Under the pieces are notes generated by a model that saw nothing but the letters and a program-made list of their open reading frames with translations, was not told the origin of the DNA and did no database searches. The position numbers were made by a program, and so were the translations under genes. A DNA stretch of 64,000 nucleotides from Apostichopus japonicus. Taxonomy: Eukaryota; Echinodermata; Holothuroidea; Aspidochirotida; Stichopodidae. The DNA is taken from contig NC_092581.1 of the NCBI RefSeq assembly GCF_037975245.1, forward strand, positions 1,808,501 through 1,872,500, written 5' to 3'. Below are positions 61,701 through 64,000 of the stretch, piece after piece (position 1 is the first letter of the stretch; every line of letters starts with the position of its first letter).

Positions 61701-62450
61701 CAGAATGAAAAAAGTAAAGAAATTTACTCTACTTAGAACTTTAATCAAAATTACAGTGTGCAATGTTTCCCCGAAAGGTAAAGAGGGCAGTATTGAAGAA
61801 CTCAGCATGCATGGACTCCGGATGTGTGACCTGATTAATTCACTTTGGCTTCGGCTTTGAGTACAACGTTTCTGTATGCTGCCGTGTTGGACGAATCTAA
61901 CCGTAATGGTAATAACCGACTTTTGCGATTCCACGTTATAGTCATTGCCGACTTTGCAATCTGCCGTCCCCCTGAGTTTGCAAGGTCAGTAAGAGTGACT
62001 CCATGATAGTTTTCCCTTTCGGGAAACCAAACAAGGAATGAGTGACTTGAGGGTAAGTGAATCTGGTCAGAAGTGGAATGAAATTCTTGGAGTAATAATT
62101 AAAACGGAACCTGACTTTTTGCCTCAATTTGACTTTGGCCACATGAGAGCCTGTACCCTTAATCCATAGTGGTCTAGATTTTGTGACAAAACTCCCAAAT
62201 TCGCACGAGAGAGAAAAGAAGACCCGAAAACATTCAAGGGTTTAAATTCTCGCCCGCTTTTCGTTGACGGAGCGGCTTTGGGATTATTTTGACGAGGATA
62301 TTGGTTACCTTGACGACTATTCAAGAAAAATATACATAACTATACTGACCTTTCTCTGTTGAATTTTAAGGAATGTAGGATAGCAGGCCTCTTTTGTCGA
62401 AGGTTCCATAGATGTAAGCTGTCATCGGCACACACGCTGACGATACCTCC
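6043..62450 (-). CDS. STXBP5: Tomosyn / syntaxin-binding protein 5 gene, 25 exons, 5' end outside window
   Basis: Spliced gene encoding tomosyn, a cytosolic WD40/R-SNARE protein that in animals binds syntaxin and SNAP-25 and restrains vesicle priming. Joining 25 hand-placed exons (listed separately) gives 3252 coding bases with matching phases at all 24 junctions, i.e. 1083 residues and a TGA stop at 6043-6045. Seen directly: WD-type blades ([26 protein letters not shown]), Lgl-family propeller blocks, a Ser/Arg-rich linker (about residues 595-720), the [17 protein letters not shown] tail and a C-terminal R-SNARE motif with zero-layer Arg1043 and no membrane anchor. Vertebrate tomosyn is about 1150 residues, so roughly the first hundred codons and the start are expected beyond base 64000. 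Most invertebrates have one gene for the STXBP5/STXBP5L pair, so the symbol is a family name. Alternative exons in the linker may have been missed. Confidence 0.95.
6181..6930 (-). other. Intron 24 of window
   Basis: 750-bp intron upstream of the terminal exon. It contains a short (CA)n run near 6496-6509. A plus-strand frame at 6601-6858 has a Cys-rich patch ([13 protein letters not shown]), but I do not recognise it and do not call it a gene. Confidence 0.6.
6931..7052 (-). CDS. STXBP5: Tomosyn exon 24 of window (tail and start of R-SNARE)
   Basis: 122 bp, residues 998-1038: [20 protein letters not shown], then [20 protein letters not shown] and I. SGKAS.S.A.HIPG aligns with vertebrate SSGKASRSLAQHIPG, and the end is the N-terminal half of the R-SNARE helix. 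The acceptor is atcacacag and the donor gtaagt; phase 0 out. Confidence 0.95.
7053..8246 (-). other. Intron 23 of window
   Basis: 1194-bp intron between exons 23 and 24. It holds the SINE described separately and a G-rich run at about 7559-7578; the remainder is AT-rich with no feature seen. Confidence 0.7.
7204..7445 (-). mobile_element. tRNA-derived SINE, about 242 bp
   Basis: Read on the minus strand, the head (7445 to 7380) begins GGAGTGTTAGCTCACTGGTT, which contains a pol III A-box-like sequence, and ends AGTTCAAGTCACTCC, a degenerate B box. The first and last seven bases pair 6/7 like an acceptor stem. A unique body of about 160 bp follows, including the short hairpin CCTGC-TT-GCAGG, and the element finishes in a (TACA)n tail at 7204-7220. 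Head, body and simple-repeat tail in this order are typical of tRNA-derived SINEs. Family name unknown. Confidence 0.75.
8247..8371 (-). CDS. STXBP5: Tomosyn exon 23 of window (conserved tail)
   Basis: 125 bp, residues 956-998: [20 protein letters not shown], then [20 protein letters not shown] and [21 protein letters not shown] is the vertebrate signature of the tail linking propeller and SNARE. The acceptor is tcttttttag and the donor gtaagc. Confidence 0.96.
8774..9125. repeat. Minisatellite, roughly 62-75 bp units
   Basis: About five units built on ACAGGTTGGTACTCTACC, ATGAGATAAAGTAAGTACAC and GGTGAATTCT, with an alternating insert CAGCTACAAACAGCTACAAC. It fills most of the intron between exons 22 and 23. 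Open minus-strand frames across it are repeat artefacts. Confidence 0.9.
9265..9360 (-). CDS. STXBP5: Tomosyn exon 22 of window
   Basis: 96 bp, residues 924-956: [20 protein letters not shown], then [14 protein letters not shown]......[16 protein letters not shown] is the matching vertebrate pattern. The acceptor is ttttctcag and the donor gtaggt. Confidence 0.93.
9361..10324 (-). other. Intron 21 of window
   Basis: 964-bp intron between exons 21 and 22; I see no repeat or gene-like feature in it. Confidence 0.5.
10325..10433 (-). CDS. STXBP5: Tomosyn exon 21 of window
   Basis: 109 bp, residues 888-924: [20 protein letters not shown], then [39 protein letters not shown] is nearly invariant in tomosyns. 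The acceptor is gatattatag and the donor gtttgt (a weak +3/+4). Confidence 0.95.
10738..10999. repeat. Dispersed repeat family A, copy 1
   Basis: About 260 bp, alignable by eye in the same orientation with 61754-62032. Shared blocks include TATTGAAGAACT, AGCATGCA, GATGTGTGACCTGATTAA, CAACGTTTCTGTATGCTG and GTAAGAGTGACTCCAT. The two copies differ by scattered substitutions and small indels, so it is an old interspersed repeat of unknown class. Confidence 0.8.
11257..11347 (-). CDS. STXBP5: Tomosyn exon 20 of window
   Basis: 91 bp, residues 858-888: [20 protein letters not shown], then [25 protein letters not shown] matches the vertebrate block. The acceptor is tctcaacag and the donor gtaagt. 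Confidence 0.92.
11403..11695. repeat. Tandem duplication, about 140-150 bp unit
   Basis: Two copies of a unit with CATGTATATAC, AATCACCACCGTCAAT, GATGAGTGAGATAGACGAAA and GGTATGAAAAGGGGATAAAC, each ending in a (GGGGAA)n-like purine tract. It occupies most of the intron between exons 19 and 20. The overlapping open frames on both strands come from the duplication. Confidence 0.9.
11708..11811 (-). CDS. STXBP5: Tomosyn exon 19 of window
   Basis: 104 bp, residues 823-857: [20 protein letters not shown], then [14 protein letters not shown]. Compare vertebrate VSVSPSSSQEISENQYAVICSEKQAK. The acceptor is tttttccag and the donor gtaata; phase 0 out. Confidence 0.93.
11932..13551. mobile_element. 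TTAA-flanked DNA transposon relic carrying a THAP-domain fragment
   Basis: Perfect 15-bp inverted ends AGACCAACTATGGAG (11932-11946) and its reverse complement (13537-13551), each bordered by TTAA (11928-11931 and 13552-13555), the likely target duplication. A 30-bp subterminal inverted repeat, 26/30 identical, lies at 12136-12165 and 13338-13367 and contains TGACGTCA in both copies (12146-12153, 13350-13357). GGAATGTCTGAAA also occurs near both ends in direct orientation. It contains a broken THAP frame on the minus strand. TTAA duplications together with a THAP domain are features of the Kolobok superfamily, so a Kolobok-like, internally deleted copy is the best guess. It lies in the intron between exons 18 and 19. 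Confidence 0.85.
13007..13252 (-). pseudogene. Broken THAP zinc-finger domain of the transposon
   Basis: From the ATG at 13252 the frame reads [20 protein letters not shown], then [20 protein letters not shown] and LRSTRKDF. This fits the N-terminal half of a THAP domain: Met-Pro start, Cys5 and Cys10 (C-x4-C), FRFP with Pro25, and Trp37. The second Cys-x2-His pair and the following F/P residues expected about 15-20 residues later are absent in frame; the region instead reads [11 protein letters not shown], which suggests small indels. No catalytic domain follows. The adjacent frame at 12421-12618 is unrecognised. This is a transposase remnant, not a host gene. Confidence 0.7.
14068..14196 (-). 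CDS. STXBP5: Tomosyn exon 18 of window
   Basis: 129 bp, residues 780-823: [20 protein letters not shown], then [20 protein letters not shown] and DK. PPAYEPW is the strongest landmark, shared with vertebrates. The acceptor is atcctgcag and the donor gtaagt; a 12-base G run (14039-14050) lies just past the donor on the plus strand. Confidence 0.94.
14247..14745. repeat. G-rich minisatellite (GATCTG(C/T)GAAG - GGGATGTGTGTGTTGGTG)
   Basis: About ten irregular units of 40-60 bp combining GGGGATCTGCGAAGAGG, GAGGGGATGTGTGTGTTGG and G runs. It occupies the intron between exons 17 and 18. The long minus-strand Pro/His/Thr/Ser frames across it are translations of the repeat. The plus strand, which is the template for tomosyn transcription, carries many GGG runs. 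Confidence 0.95.
14911..15033 (-). CDS. STXBP5: Tomosyn exon 17 of window
   Basis: 123 bp, residues 739-780: [20 protein letters not shown], then [51 protein letters not shown] is a near-exact tomosyn/Lgl-type blade. The acceptor is cattgcag and the donor gtaagt. The donor is followed at once by a C-rich tract (G-rich on the plus strand). Confidence 0.95.
15434..15756. repeat. Triplicated exon-end plus splice donor of exon 16
   Basis: Three tandem copies (about 15434-15530, 15530-15640, 15640-15756) of a block with CATTGAACAATACTATTCC, TGTTTCTTTGGATGTCC, GGGGTGGGGGAGGAGGTG and GACTTACCCTCCTTTCTAG. The third copy is the true end of exon 16. The middle copy retains the same 30 exonic bases (15605-15634) and an intact GTAAGTC donor (15598-15604). 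The first copy has a GC donor (GCAAGTC) and other changes. Confidence 0.9.
15725..15841 (-). CDS. STXBP5: Tomosyn exon 16 of window (linker exit)
   Basis: 117 bp, residues 700-739: [20 protein letters not shown], then [36 protein letters not shown] matches vertebrate FSRSRSSSVTSIDKESRE almost residue for residue. The acceptor is cccaactag and the donor gtaagt. The last 30 exonic bases plus donor are copied twice into the downstream intron (see the repeat at 15434-15756). Confidence 0.94.
16240..16890. repeat. Pyrimidine-rich minisatellite (CTCTCCCACTAGTATCTACT)
   Basis: About 25 imperfect 20-30 bp units built on CTCTCCCACTAGTATCTACT, with variants CCCTTATTATCTACT and TTCTCTGATGTTTCATCTA. Intronic, between exons 15 and 16. 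No coding meaning. Confidence 0.92.
16891..19716 (-). other. Remainder of intron 15 of window
   Basis: AT-rich intron. A loose three-copy repeat around ATAAAACCTGTGAA...GTGGTGTC lies at about 17690-17880, and short (AAAAATGCTTGAATT)n units at about 19470-19530. No gene seen. Confidence 0.5.
19717..19830 (-). CDS. STXBP5: Tomosyn exon 15 of window (hypervariable linker)
   Basis: 114 bp, residues 662-700: [20 protein letters not shown], then [17 protein letters not shown]. The acceptor is tcgctgtgtag and the donor gtgagt; phases 1 in and 1 out fit exons 14 and 16 exactly. KRHSS (672-676) and RSSS (684-687) are basophilic-kinase-like sites; the corresponding linker of vertebrate tomosyn is known to be phosphorylated by PKA. 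The exon sits alone in 12 kb of intron and lacks an open frame beginning with ATG over 60 codons, so it is easily missed. It could be an alternative exon. Confidence 0.78.
22985..23390. promoter_or_regulatory. Cluster of ATCGAT/GATCG palindromic sites, possible intronic enhancer
   Basis: Within about 400 bp there are CATCGATCAC, ATGATCGACAG, TTATCGAGCC, ACGATCGATT, TTGATCGTTCGG, ACCGATCGTC, GCAATCGATTGCAATCG. This is unusual against an AT-rich, CpG-poor intron. No function is demonstrated; it may be a cis-regulatory patch or an unrecognised repeat end. Confidence 0.25.
27780..28130. repeat. Purine-rich minisatellite
   Basis: Imperfect units of GTGGAGGTGATTAA, GGGGGAGGGTAGGAAGGCAA and AAAAGGGGAAGAGGTGAGAA. 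The frames on both strands (Pro/Ser/Leu on minus, Gly/Glu/Arg on plus) are repeat translations. It lies directly downstream of exon 14. Confidence 0.9.
28310..28448 (-). CDS. STXBP5: Tomosyn exon 14 of window (hypervariable linker)
   Basis: 139 bp, residues 616-662: [20 protein letters not shown], then [20 protein letters not shown] and STTSES. It is basic and Ser-rich. The acceptor gattccag gives the correct phase 0. The donor is less certain: gtaatg after TCGG (chosen), gtgtcc 45 bases earlier and gtacta 12 bases later all keep phase 1, so the 3' end could vary or be alternatively spliced. Placement rests on phase, splice signals and invertebrate-like linker composition rather than strong identity. 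Confidence 0.8.
28706..29003. repeat. 138-bp tandem repeat with inverted CCAAT boxes
   Basis: CATTATGACAGTCTCC begins at 28706 and 28844 and its variant CATTGTGACAGGCTCC at 28982: an exact 138-bp period, two full units and a partial third. Each unit carries ATTGGCTGTTAAC, TGTGACATCAGGG and GATTGGTCCGTTAAC. Degenerate relatives continue to about 29070. Intronic, between exons 13 and 14. Confidence 0.9.
29244..29439 (-). CDS. STXBP5: Tomosyn exon 13 of window (start of hypervariable linker)
   Basis: 196 bp, residues 550-615. [45 protein letters not shown], then a divergent tail ending HPQGEQ. DPY.R.PRSPRK is the conserved entry into the hypervariable linker of tomosyns. The acceptor is ttccacag and the donor gtcagt; phase 0 out. 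Confidence 0.94.
29440..29865 (-). other. Intron 12 of window
   Basis: 426-bp intron between exons 12 and 13; nothing notable seen. Confidence 0.6.
29866..30227 (-). CDS. STXBP5: Tomosyn exon 12 of window (largest exon)
   Basis: 362 bp, residues 430-550. It starts [20 protein letters not shown], then a Pro/Ser/Thr-rich low-complexity loop (about residues 450-500), then [31 protein letters not shown] and NTAYGL. The ends align with vertebrate DVETPEGEQPP and GYQTELVIQLVWV; the middle is lineage-specific. The acceptor is ccctgcag and the donor gtgaga. The exon is GC-rich relative to its introns. Confidence 0.92.
30228..30765 (-). other. Intron 11 of window
   Basis: 538-bp intron with a GGTTGGTGGGTT-type G-rich stretch at about 30308-30346 and a C run at about 30728-30736 close to the exon 11 donor. 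No gene. Confidence 0.6.
30766..30971 (-). CDS. STXBP5: Tomosyn exon 11 of window
   Basis: 206 bp, residues 361-429. It starts [20 protein letters not shown], contains the conserved FAIQL and IILFRFSK strands, and ends STELS. The acceptor is cacacag and the donor gtaagt. Compared with vertebrates, the acidic insert after FEKS is shorter (SLNGDDEP). Confidence 0.93.
30972..31478 (-). other. Intron 10 of window
   Basis: 507-bp intron upstream of exon 11; no feature recognised. Open minus-strand frame continues into it from exon 11 by chance. Confidence 0.6.
31479..31519 (-). CDS. STXBP5: Tomosyn exon 10 of window, 41-bp microexon
   Basis: Only 41 bp, residues 347-361, [13 protein letters not shown]. 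It completes the ITG-HADGS WD blade started in the previous exon. The acceptor is ctcaatag and the donor gtaagc. Phase 2 in and phase 1 out fit both neighbours. Confidence 0.92.
31520..32499 (-). other. Intron 9 of window
   Basis: 980-bp AT-rich intron between exons 9 and 10; no feature recognised. Confidence 0.5.
32500..32567 (-). CDS. STXBP5: Tomosyn exon 9 of window
   Basis: 68 bp, residues 325-347: [20 protein letters not shown] and then ITG. WPI.GG.WG....EVIITG matches the vertebrate WPINGGNWG...EIIITG segment. The acceptor is ttcttag and the donor gtaaag. Confidence 0.9.
32568..33152 (-). other. Intron 8 of window
   Basis: 585-bp intron between exons 8 and 9; a short G-rich stretch near 32775-32795, otherwise nothing seen. 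Confidence 0.5.
33153..33309 (-). CDS. STXBP5: Tomosyn exon 8 of window
   Basis: 157 bp, residues 272-324. It opens [19 protein letters not shown] and continues through [16 protein letters not shown] to [19 protein letters not shown] and YADCP are family hallmarks. The acceptor is cctttcag and the donor gtaaca; phase 0 out. Confidence 0.94.
34983..35482. repeat. 48-bp minisatellite (TTCACCAAACCTACACATCTC family)
   Basis: About ten units of TTCACCAAACCTACACATCT, CTCCTACAGTGTACATAT, (T/C)GGT(G/A)TT. Two higher-order blocks carry an extra half unit (ACTTATTCACCAAACTTACA). Because 48 is divisible by three, two plus-strand frames stay open through it; they are repeat artefacts. The same unit recurs at about 42040-42130. 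Confidence 0.95.
36250..36796. repeat. (TA)n microsatellite with interspersed ATAC/ATTA variants, about 550 bp
   Basis: Almost pure alternating TA with regular TATACATATATACATA and TATTATATATGTATATCTA interruptions; two large sub-blocks (about 36290-36540 and 36541-36790) resemble each other, so a higher-order duplication is likely. All Tyr/Ile-rich frames here are spurious. Strongly self-complementary and prone to sequencing or assembly error. Confidence 0.97.
37616..37688 (-). CDS. STXBP5: Tomosyn exon 7 of window
   Basis: 73 bp, residues 248-272. It encodes [20 protein letters not shown] and then ASDG, matching vertebrate [19 protein letters not shown]. The acceptor is tctcatcag and the donor gtgagt. 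Confidence 0.93.
37689..38528 (-). other. Intron 6 of window
   Basis: 840-bp intron between exons 6 and 7; a weakly tRNA-like stretch near 38235-38295 is noted but not called. Otherwise nothing seen. Confidence 0.5.
38529..38683 (-). CDS. STXBP5: Tomosyn exon 6 of window (Lgl-family block)
   Basis: 155 bp, residues 196-248. It begins [20 protein letters not shown] and continues [31 protein letters not shown], the block that tomosyn shares with the Lethal-giant-larvae propeller family. The acceptor is ccctccag and the donor gtaagt. Confidence 0.94.
38684..41352 (-). other. Intron 5 of window, 2.7 kb
   Basis: Contains the (GGTC)n tracts; otherwise AT-rich without recognised features. Confidence 0.5.
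39048..39345. repeat. (GGTC)n/(AGTC)n microsatellite in a duplicated segment
   Basis: Two (CGGT/CAGT)n tracts (about 39048-39089 and 39144-39202), each followed by TTACACCTT and then by AGTAAGATACTCCATTCTAC. The second AGTAAGATACTCC starts about 187 bp after the first, indicating a local tandem duplication. Intronic, between exons 5 and 6. Confidence 0.85.
41353..41431 (-). CDS. STXBP5: Tomosyn exon 5 of window
   Basis: 79 bp, residues 170-196, encoding [20 protein letters not shown] and then WKSVKSG. KPEPC.PVLKV aligns with vertebrate KPEPCKPILKVEF. The acceptor is cctttcag and the donor gtaagt. It lacks an ATG and is too short to appear as an open frame. Confidence 0.91.
41432..42707 (-). 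other. Intron 4 of window
   Basis: 1276-bp intron. Besides the two 48-bp units it has a long C run at about 42012-42026 and a C-rich run near 42636-42649. Open frames on both strands show no domain. Confidence 0.5.
42036..42130. repeat. Two isolated units of the 48-bp repeat
   Basis: TATTCACTAAACCTGCACAT, CTCTCCTACAGTGTACATAT and a second unit TTCACCAAACCTACACATCT. These are unmistakable relatives of the array at 34983-35482, 6.6 kb away in a different intron (between exons 4 and 5). Confidence 0.9.
42708..42915 (-). CDS. STXBP5: Tomosyn exon 4 of window (two WD blades)
   Basis: 208 bp, residues 101-170. It contains [15 protein letters not shown] and, further on, [20 protein letters not shown], both ending in the W-D/W-N signature of WD40 blades. 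The exon ends SPHG. The acceptor is tttcgcag and the donor gtaagc. An in-frame open run continues upstream to 43092, but those residues are intronic. Confidence 0.95.
42916..44475 (-). other. Intron 3 of window
   Basis: 1560-bp intron between exons 3 and 4; an (ATT)n stretch near 43388-43407 and a G run at about 44023-44039. Nothing else recognised. Confidence 0.5.
44476..44539 (-). CDS. STXBP5: Tomosyn exon 3 of window
   Basis: 64 bp, residues 79-100, encoding [20 protein letters not shown] and ending NK. The [12 protein letters not shown] core matches vertebrate HPGPVVHISDNP. The acceptor is ctccacag and the donor gtaagt. The exon is too short to show as an open frame of its own; it was placed by phase and similarity. 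Confidence 0.92.
44540..46841 (-). other. Intron 2 of window
   Basis: 2302-bp intron between exons 2 and 3. It contains a roughly 20-bp tandem repeat (GGACCCACCCATAGCATCAA, four units at about 46340-46430) and a (TA)n run close to the exon 2 donor (46813-46837). Confidence 0.6.
46842..46976 (-). CDS. STXBP5: Tomosyn exon 2 of window (WD blade)
   Basis: 135 bp, residues 34-79. It encodes [20 protein letters not shown] and then [16 protein letters not shown]...NKAIEL, among the best-conserved stretches of the family. The acceptor is ctcttcag and the donor gtgagt. It follows the largest intron of the window (15,373 bp). Confidence 0.95.
48838..49203. repeat. 245-bp-spaced duplication
   Basis: GGAGACGGCCTTG, CTCTCATTTCAACA, GTGATGTCATAATGGAATGG and AGTCACATGTCATTGCAATA occur at about 48841-48930 and again at about 49086-49175, with the following GCAG(C/C)(T/C)GTCACCT also repeated. 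A G-rich spacer (GGGGGATGGGGTGGGGGG) separates the copies. Confidence 0.85.
52810..52862. repeat. (TA)n followed by (GA)n microsatellite
   Basis: Alternating TATATATA with ATACATA interruption, then GAGAGAGAGA. Simple repeat, intronic. Confidence 0.85.
55231..55376. repeat. Dispersed repeat family B, copy 1
   Basis: Diverged copy of the sequence at 61081-61222 in the same orientation: ATAATCCAACCATTATCTTT, TCTTTGTGAAGAACACTCCC, AAACAG and ATTTGGGCAATATC are matched by ACCCAACCATCATCTTTATG, TCTCTGTGAACAACAAGTCC, AAACAG and ATTTGGGAGATATC. Old interspersed repeat of unknown class. Confidence 0.55.
55660..55905 (-). mobile_element. tRNA-like SINE with (TA)n tail
   Basis: On the minus strand, TAGCCTAGTGGTTAG (55883-55897) is a good pol III A box and GGTTCGAACCC (55844-55854) a good B box, about 28 bases apart. 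The T arm reads CCTGG-TTCGAAC-CCTGG, with one T-T mismatch in the stem. The acceptor and anticodon stems are degraded, so this is a SINE head rather than a working tRNA gene. Downstream in the same orientation lie about 45 bases and then a long alternating TA tract (about 55692-55785), plausibly an expanded tail. Confidence 0.65.
58721..58936. repeat. 72-bp tandem repeat, three units
   Basis: GGATTAGCTT starts at 58721, 58793 and 58865. The unit has ATTGGAAATATGGATTGATA, ATTCAAGAGTGTACATTGCA and ATCTTGTAAGTCAACAATTT. It lies inside the 2.6-kb inverted-repeat element. The period is a multiple of three, which keeps a spurious minus-strand frame open. Confidence 0.93.
59441..59443. other. No CRISPR, rRNA or intact tRNA gene in window
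   Basis: Point marker only. The tandem arrays in this window lack unique spacers between repeats and the tRNA-like sequences are degraded SINE heads; no rRNA motif was seen on either strand. Confidence 0.3.
59880..60170. repeat. Minisatellite GGTTACTCTTGTCCCCTTAAGACTC
   Basis: About ten units of 22-30 bp, each with GGTTACTCTTGTCCCCTTA and mostly followed by GACTCTTT. No coding meaning. Confidence 0.93.
61081..61222. repeat. Dispersed repeat family B, copy 2
   Basis: Partner of 55231-55376. The copies share the AAACAG core, the TTTGGG..ATATC block and a terminal GAGCTG(T/C) sequence. Confidence 0.55.
61754..62032. repeat. Dispersed repeat family A, copy 2
   Basis: Partner of 10738-10999, 51 kb away in the intron just downstream of exon 1. 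It retains GGATGTGTGACCTGATTAA and CAACGTTTCTGTATGCTG. A minus-strand frame across part of it is conserved between copies but also broken, so I do not call a protein. Confidence 0.8.
62350..62450 (-). CDS. STXBP5: Tomosyn exon 1 of window (WD blade)
   Basis: 101 bp, residues 1-34, phase 0 in, phase 2 out. It encodes [20 protein letters not shown] and then a conserved block ending FNRER. The acceptor is ttttcag at 62451-62457 and the donor gtcagt. [19 protein letters not shown] is nearly identical to vertebrate tomosyn. The preceding exon, carrying the start of the propeller, is not found between 62451 and 64000 and must lie upstream. Confidence 0.93.
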
Positions 62451-64000
62451 CTGAAAATGAAAGAGTTAAGAAAATTAGGCAGCATTGATTAGCGGAAGTA
62501 GAGAACGTTTAACAGCTAAAACAAGGTTAAACATTATAAGCATGCACCTAACTCACACAGATCTACTTGTGAAAGAGCAAAATGGACAGAGTTGACAAAC
62601 ACTCTTCTGTTAGTGTCTTCGTATTAAAATTGTGACATCGTACATTACACGGCTCTCCTTCAGAGGGGACCTTGTATACAAAGCGAAAGCAAAATGAAAG
62701 GTAATTACTTCAAAATTGTTGGTACCAAAATCCCCATGGTGAAAGAATTTTCTTTCTTGCCGATCAAGCCCTAGCTGTAACCACGGCAACAACATTTAAA
62801 ACCACAAGATTCCCCTCGAGTCTTATTACCAAAATTTAACCAAAGAAATTATCATAGCAGTTTTGTATTAATCAAGGGATTCTGGCCACCAGAGCATATT
62901 TCTCGGAGATTTGGGGGCACTTTTCTTAAATACTGCAGTAATGTTAAACGTGATGGGGCAGACGAGCAATACTACATACAGCACGCAGTAGTAATTTAAT
63001 GTATTCGTTAACAGGGGTAATTTAATGAAATATTACCTGGGATAATCACAATTAATTGGAATGGTCCGTTAAATATCAAAAATAAAATTCTTGCCTCCAG
63101 GTCCACATTCAGACCTTTGACCAACCTGCTAAATTACTATCCTCTTCAAAATGAGACATAGAAGCAGACAACGGATGTCACCTATTTCCTCCTACCCCTC
63201 CCTCCTTTCAGTAGCAGGGGAGGGGTGGCGGGAGGGGTAAGTGTGGAGAGGGGTGGGATGTGTTTGGTACCATTTGTTAGATACAGTATATTTAGAACTT
63301 ATATCAAGGGGGCACTTTTCTCTCGATTGTGATGTTTTCTGACCAGCTCCCTACTGTAAGTACCTCAAGTAATGTTTTTCGGTTTTCCCGTTCATGTTTC
63401 AAAAGAGTAAGTTTTATGGGATCTTTGCAGAGATCTTTGTAAGTTTTACCATCGCATAAATTAATCACATATTAAAAACTTTTAATTTCGGTTTAATTGA
63501 TCGATATTTACAGGAGCCTAAATATCTTTCATCAATCACTAGAGCTTGCCTGAGTGATACCTTTTGATAGAACTGACCCAGTCTCTTACCATGTCCATTG
63601 TAATTGGTTTTACGATTGTTTGTAATTTTATATATATGTTTTTTGTATCTTTTTATGCGAGCAATCAATTACCCTTTGTGGGATTTTATAAAGTTGATCC
63701 GATCTGATCTGATCTTATCTTCACAAACGTCAAGGTGTGGAAACTGGATTTGAGCAGAAGCAAAATCAAAGTTAGCAAAGAATCAAGTTGCCAGCTTCGA
63801 AAATGGTAGATTCCAAAGGAAGAGGGGAATGACCTGAAAGGGTCAACGGGGGTGTAGGTACGCAAGGTAGGTCGCAGTGCTTACAGGAAACAGCTGATGG
63901 AGGAATAAAGTAAAATTAGTGATGTCTGAGCTCAACTTGATTGAATTTATCAATATTTGCAGCAGGGCCACGGCTACAGTAATAAGTGTCTTTATACCAC
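62451..64000 (-). other. Intron upstream of exon 1 of window (partial)
   Basis: No upstream tomosyn exon recognised. It contains a GGGGAGGGGTGGCGGGAGGG stretch near 63218-63240 and a candidate retrotransposon 3' end at 63500-63722. Confidence 0.6.
63500..63722 (+). mobile_element. Possible 3' end of a non-LTR retrotransposon
   Basis: The stretch ends TTTATGCGAGCAATCAATTA, then TTTGTGGGATTTTATAAAGTTGATCC and a short (GATCT)n tail. Ending in a short tandem repeat after a GTGGGATTTTATAAAG-like sequence is common for 3' UTRs of CR1/Jockey-type elements. No coding remnant is visible, so the call is tentative. Confidence 0.3.

Larger units (their letters stand above)
46977..62349 (-). other. Intron 1 of window, 15.4 kb
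   Basis: The largest intron. It contains, from low to high coordinate: G/C homopolymer-rich stretches (about 47140, 47370-47450), a 245-bp duplication (48838-49200), a long C run at 53210-53224, a (TA)n tract with a tRNA-like SINE head (55660-55905), a 2.6-kb inverted-repeat element (56925-59550), a CTTGTCCCC minisatellite (59880-60170) and copies of two dispersed repeat families. No host exon on either strand is recognisable. Confidence 0.7.

Overview
This window looks like AT-rich invertebrate metazoan genomic DNA: long introns, GT-AG splice junctions, abundant mini- and microsatellites, tRNA-derived SINE-like repeats and DNA-transposon relics. The only protein-coding gene I can support is a minus-strand orthologue of tomosyn (syntaxin-binding protein 5, STXBP5/STXBP5L family). 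The protein is as similar to vertebrate tomosyn as expected of a non-vertebrate, and the repeat style would fit an echinoderm or another marine deuterostome, but the species is inferred and not proven. There are no bacterial features.

Layout: the gene runs right to left. Its 5' exons (start codon and roughly the first hundred codons) lie beyond base 64000. The first exon seen is 62350-62450 and the stop codon is at 6043-6045. I reconstructed 25 exons by hand from splice signals and similarity. Their coding lengths total 3252 bp and every exon-to-exon phase matches, giving 1083 residues and a stop. In order they encode most of the N-terminal WD40/LGL double beta-propeller, a Ser/Arg-rich hypervariable linker (exons 13-16), the second part of the propeller region, the conserved tail, and a C-terminal VAMP-like R-SNARE motif ending in KKWYQF. 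Residue numbers used here count from the first codon in the window.

Bases 1-6042 are the 3' UTR and downstream flank, with a striking 123-bp tandem array at about 4.13-5.04 kb. The introns hold most of the other interest: a tRNA-derived SINE (7204-7445); a 1.6-kb TTAA-flanked transposon relic carrying a broken THAP-domain reading frame (11932-13551); a G-rich minisatellite (14.25-14.75 kb); a local triplication that copied an exon end plus its splice donor (15.43-15.76 kb); a 138-bp repeat rich in inverted CCAAT boxes (28.7-29.0 kb); a 48-bp repeat found in two different introns (35.0-35.5 and 42.0-42.1 kb); a 0.55-kb (TA)n tract (36.25-36.8 kb); and a 15.4-kb intron (46977-62349) with a second, 2.6-kb inverted-repeat element whose two ends carry eight copies of the motif GTAATGCGAGTTACC.

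Functionally, tomosyn is a soluble inhibitor of exocytosis. Its R-SNARE replaces synaptobrevin/VAMP in complexes with syntaxin and SNAP-25, and its propellers act on vesicle priming. Nothing else in the window is a convincing host gene.
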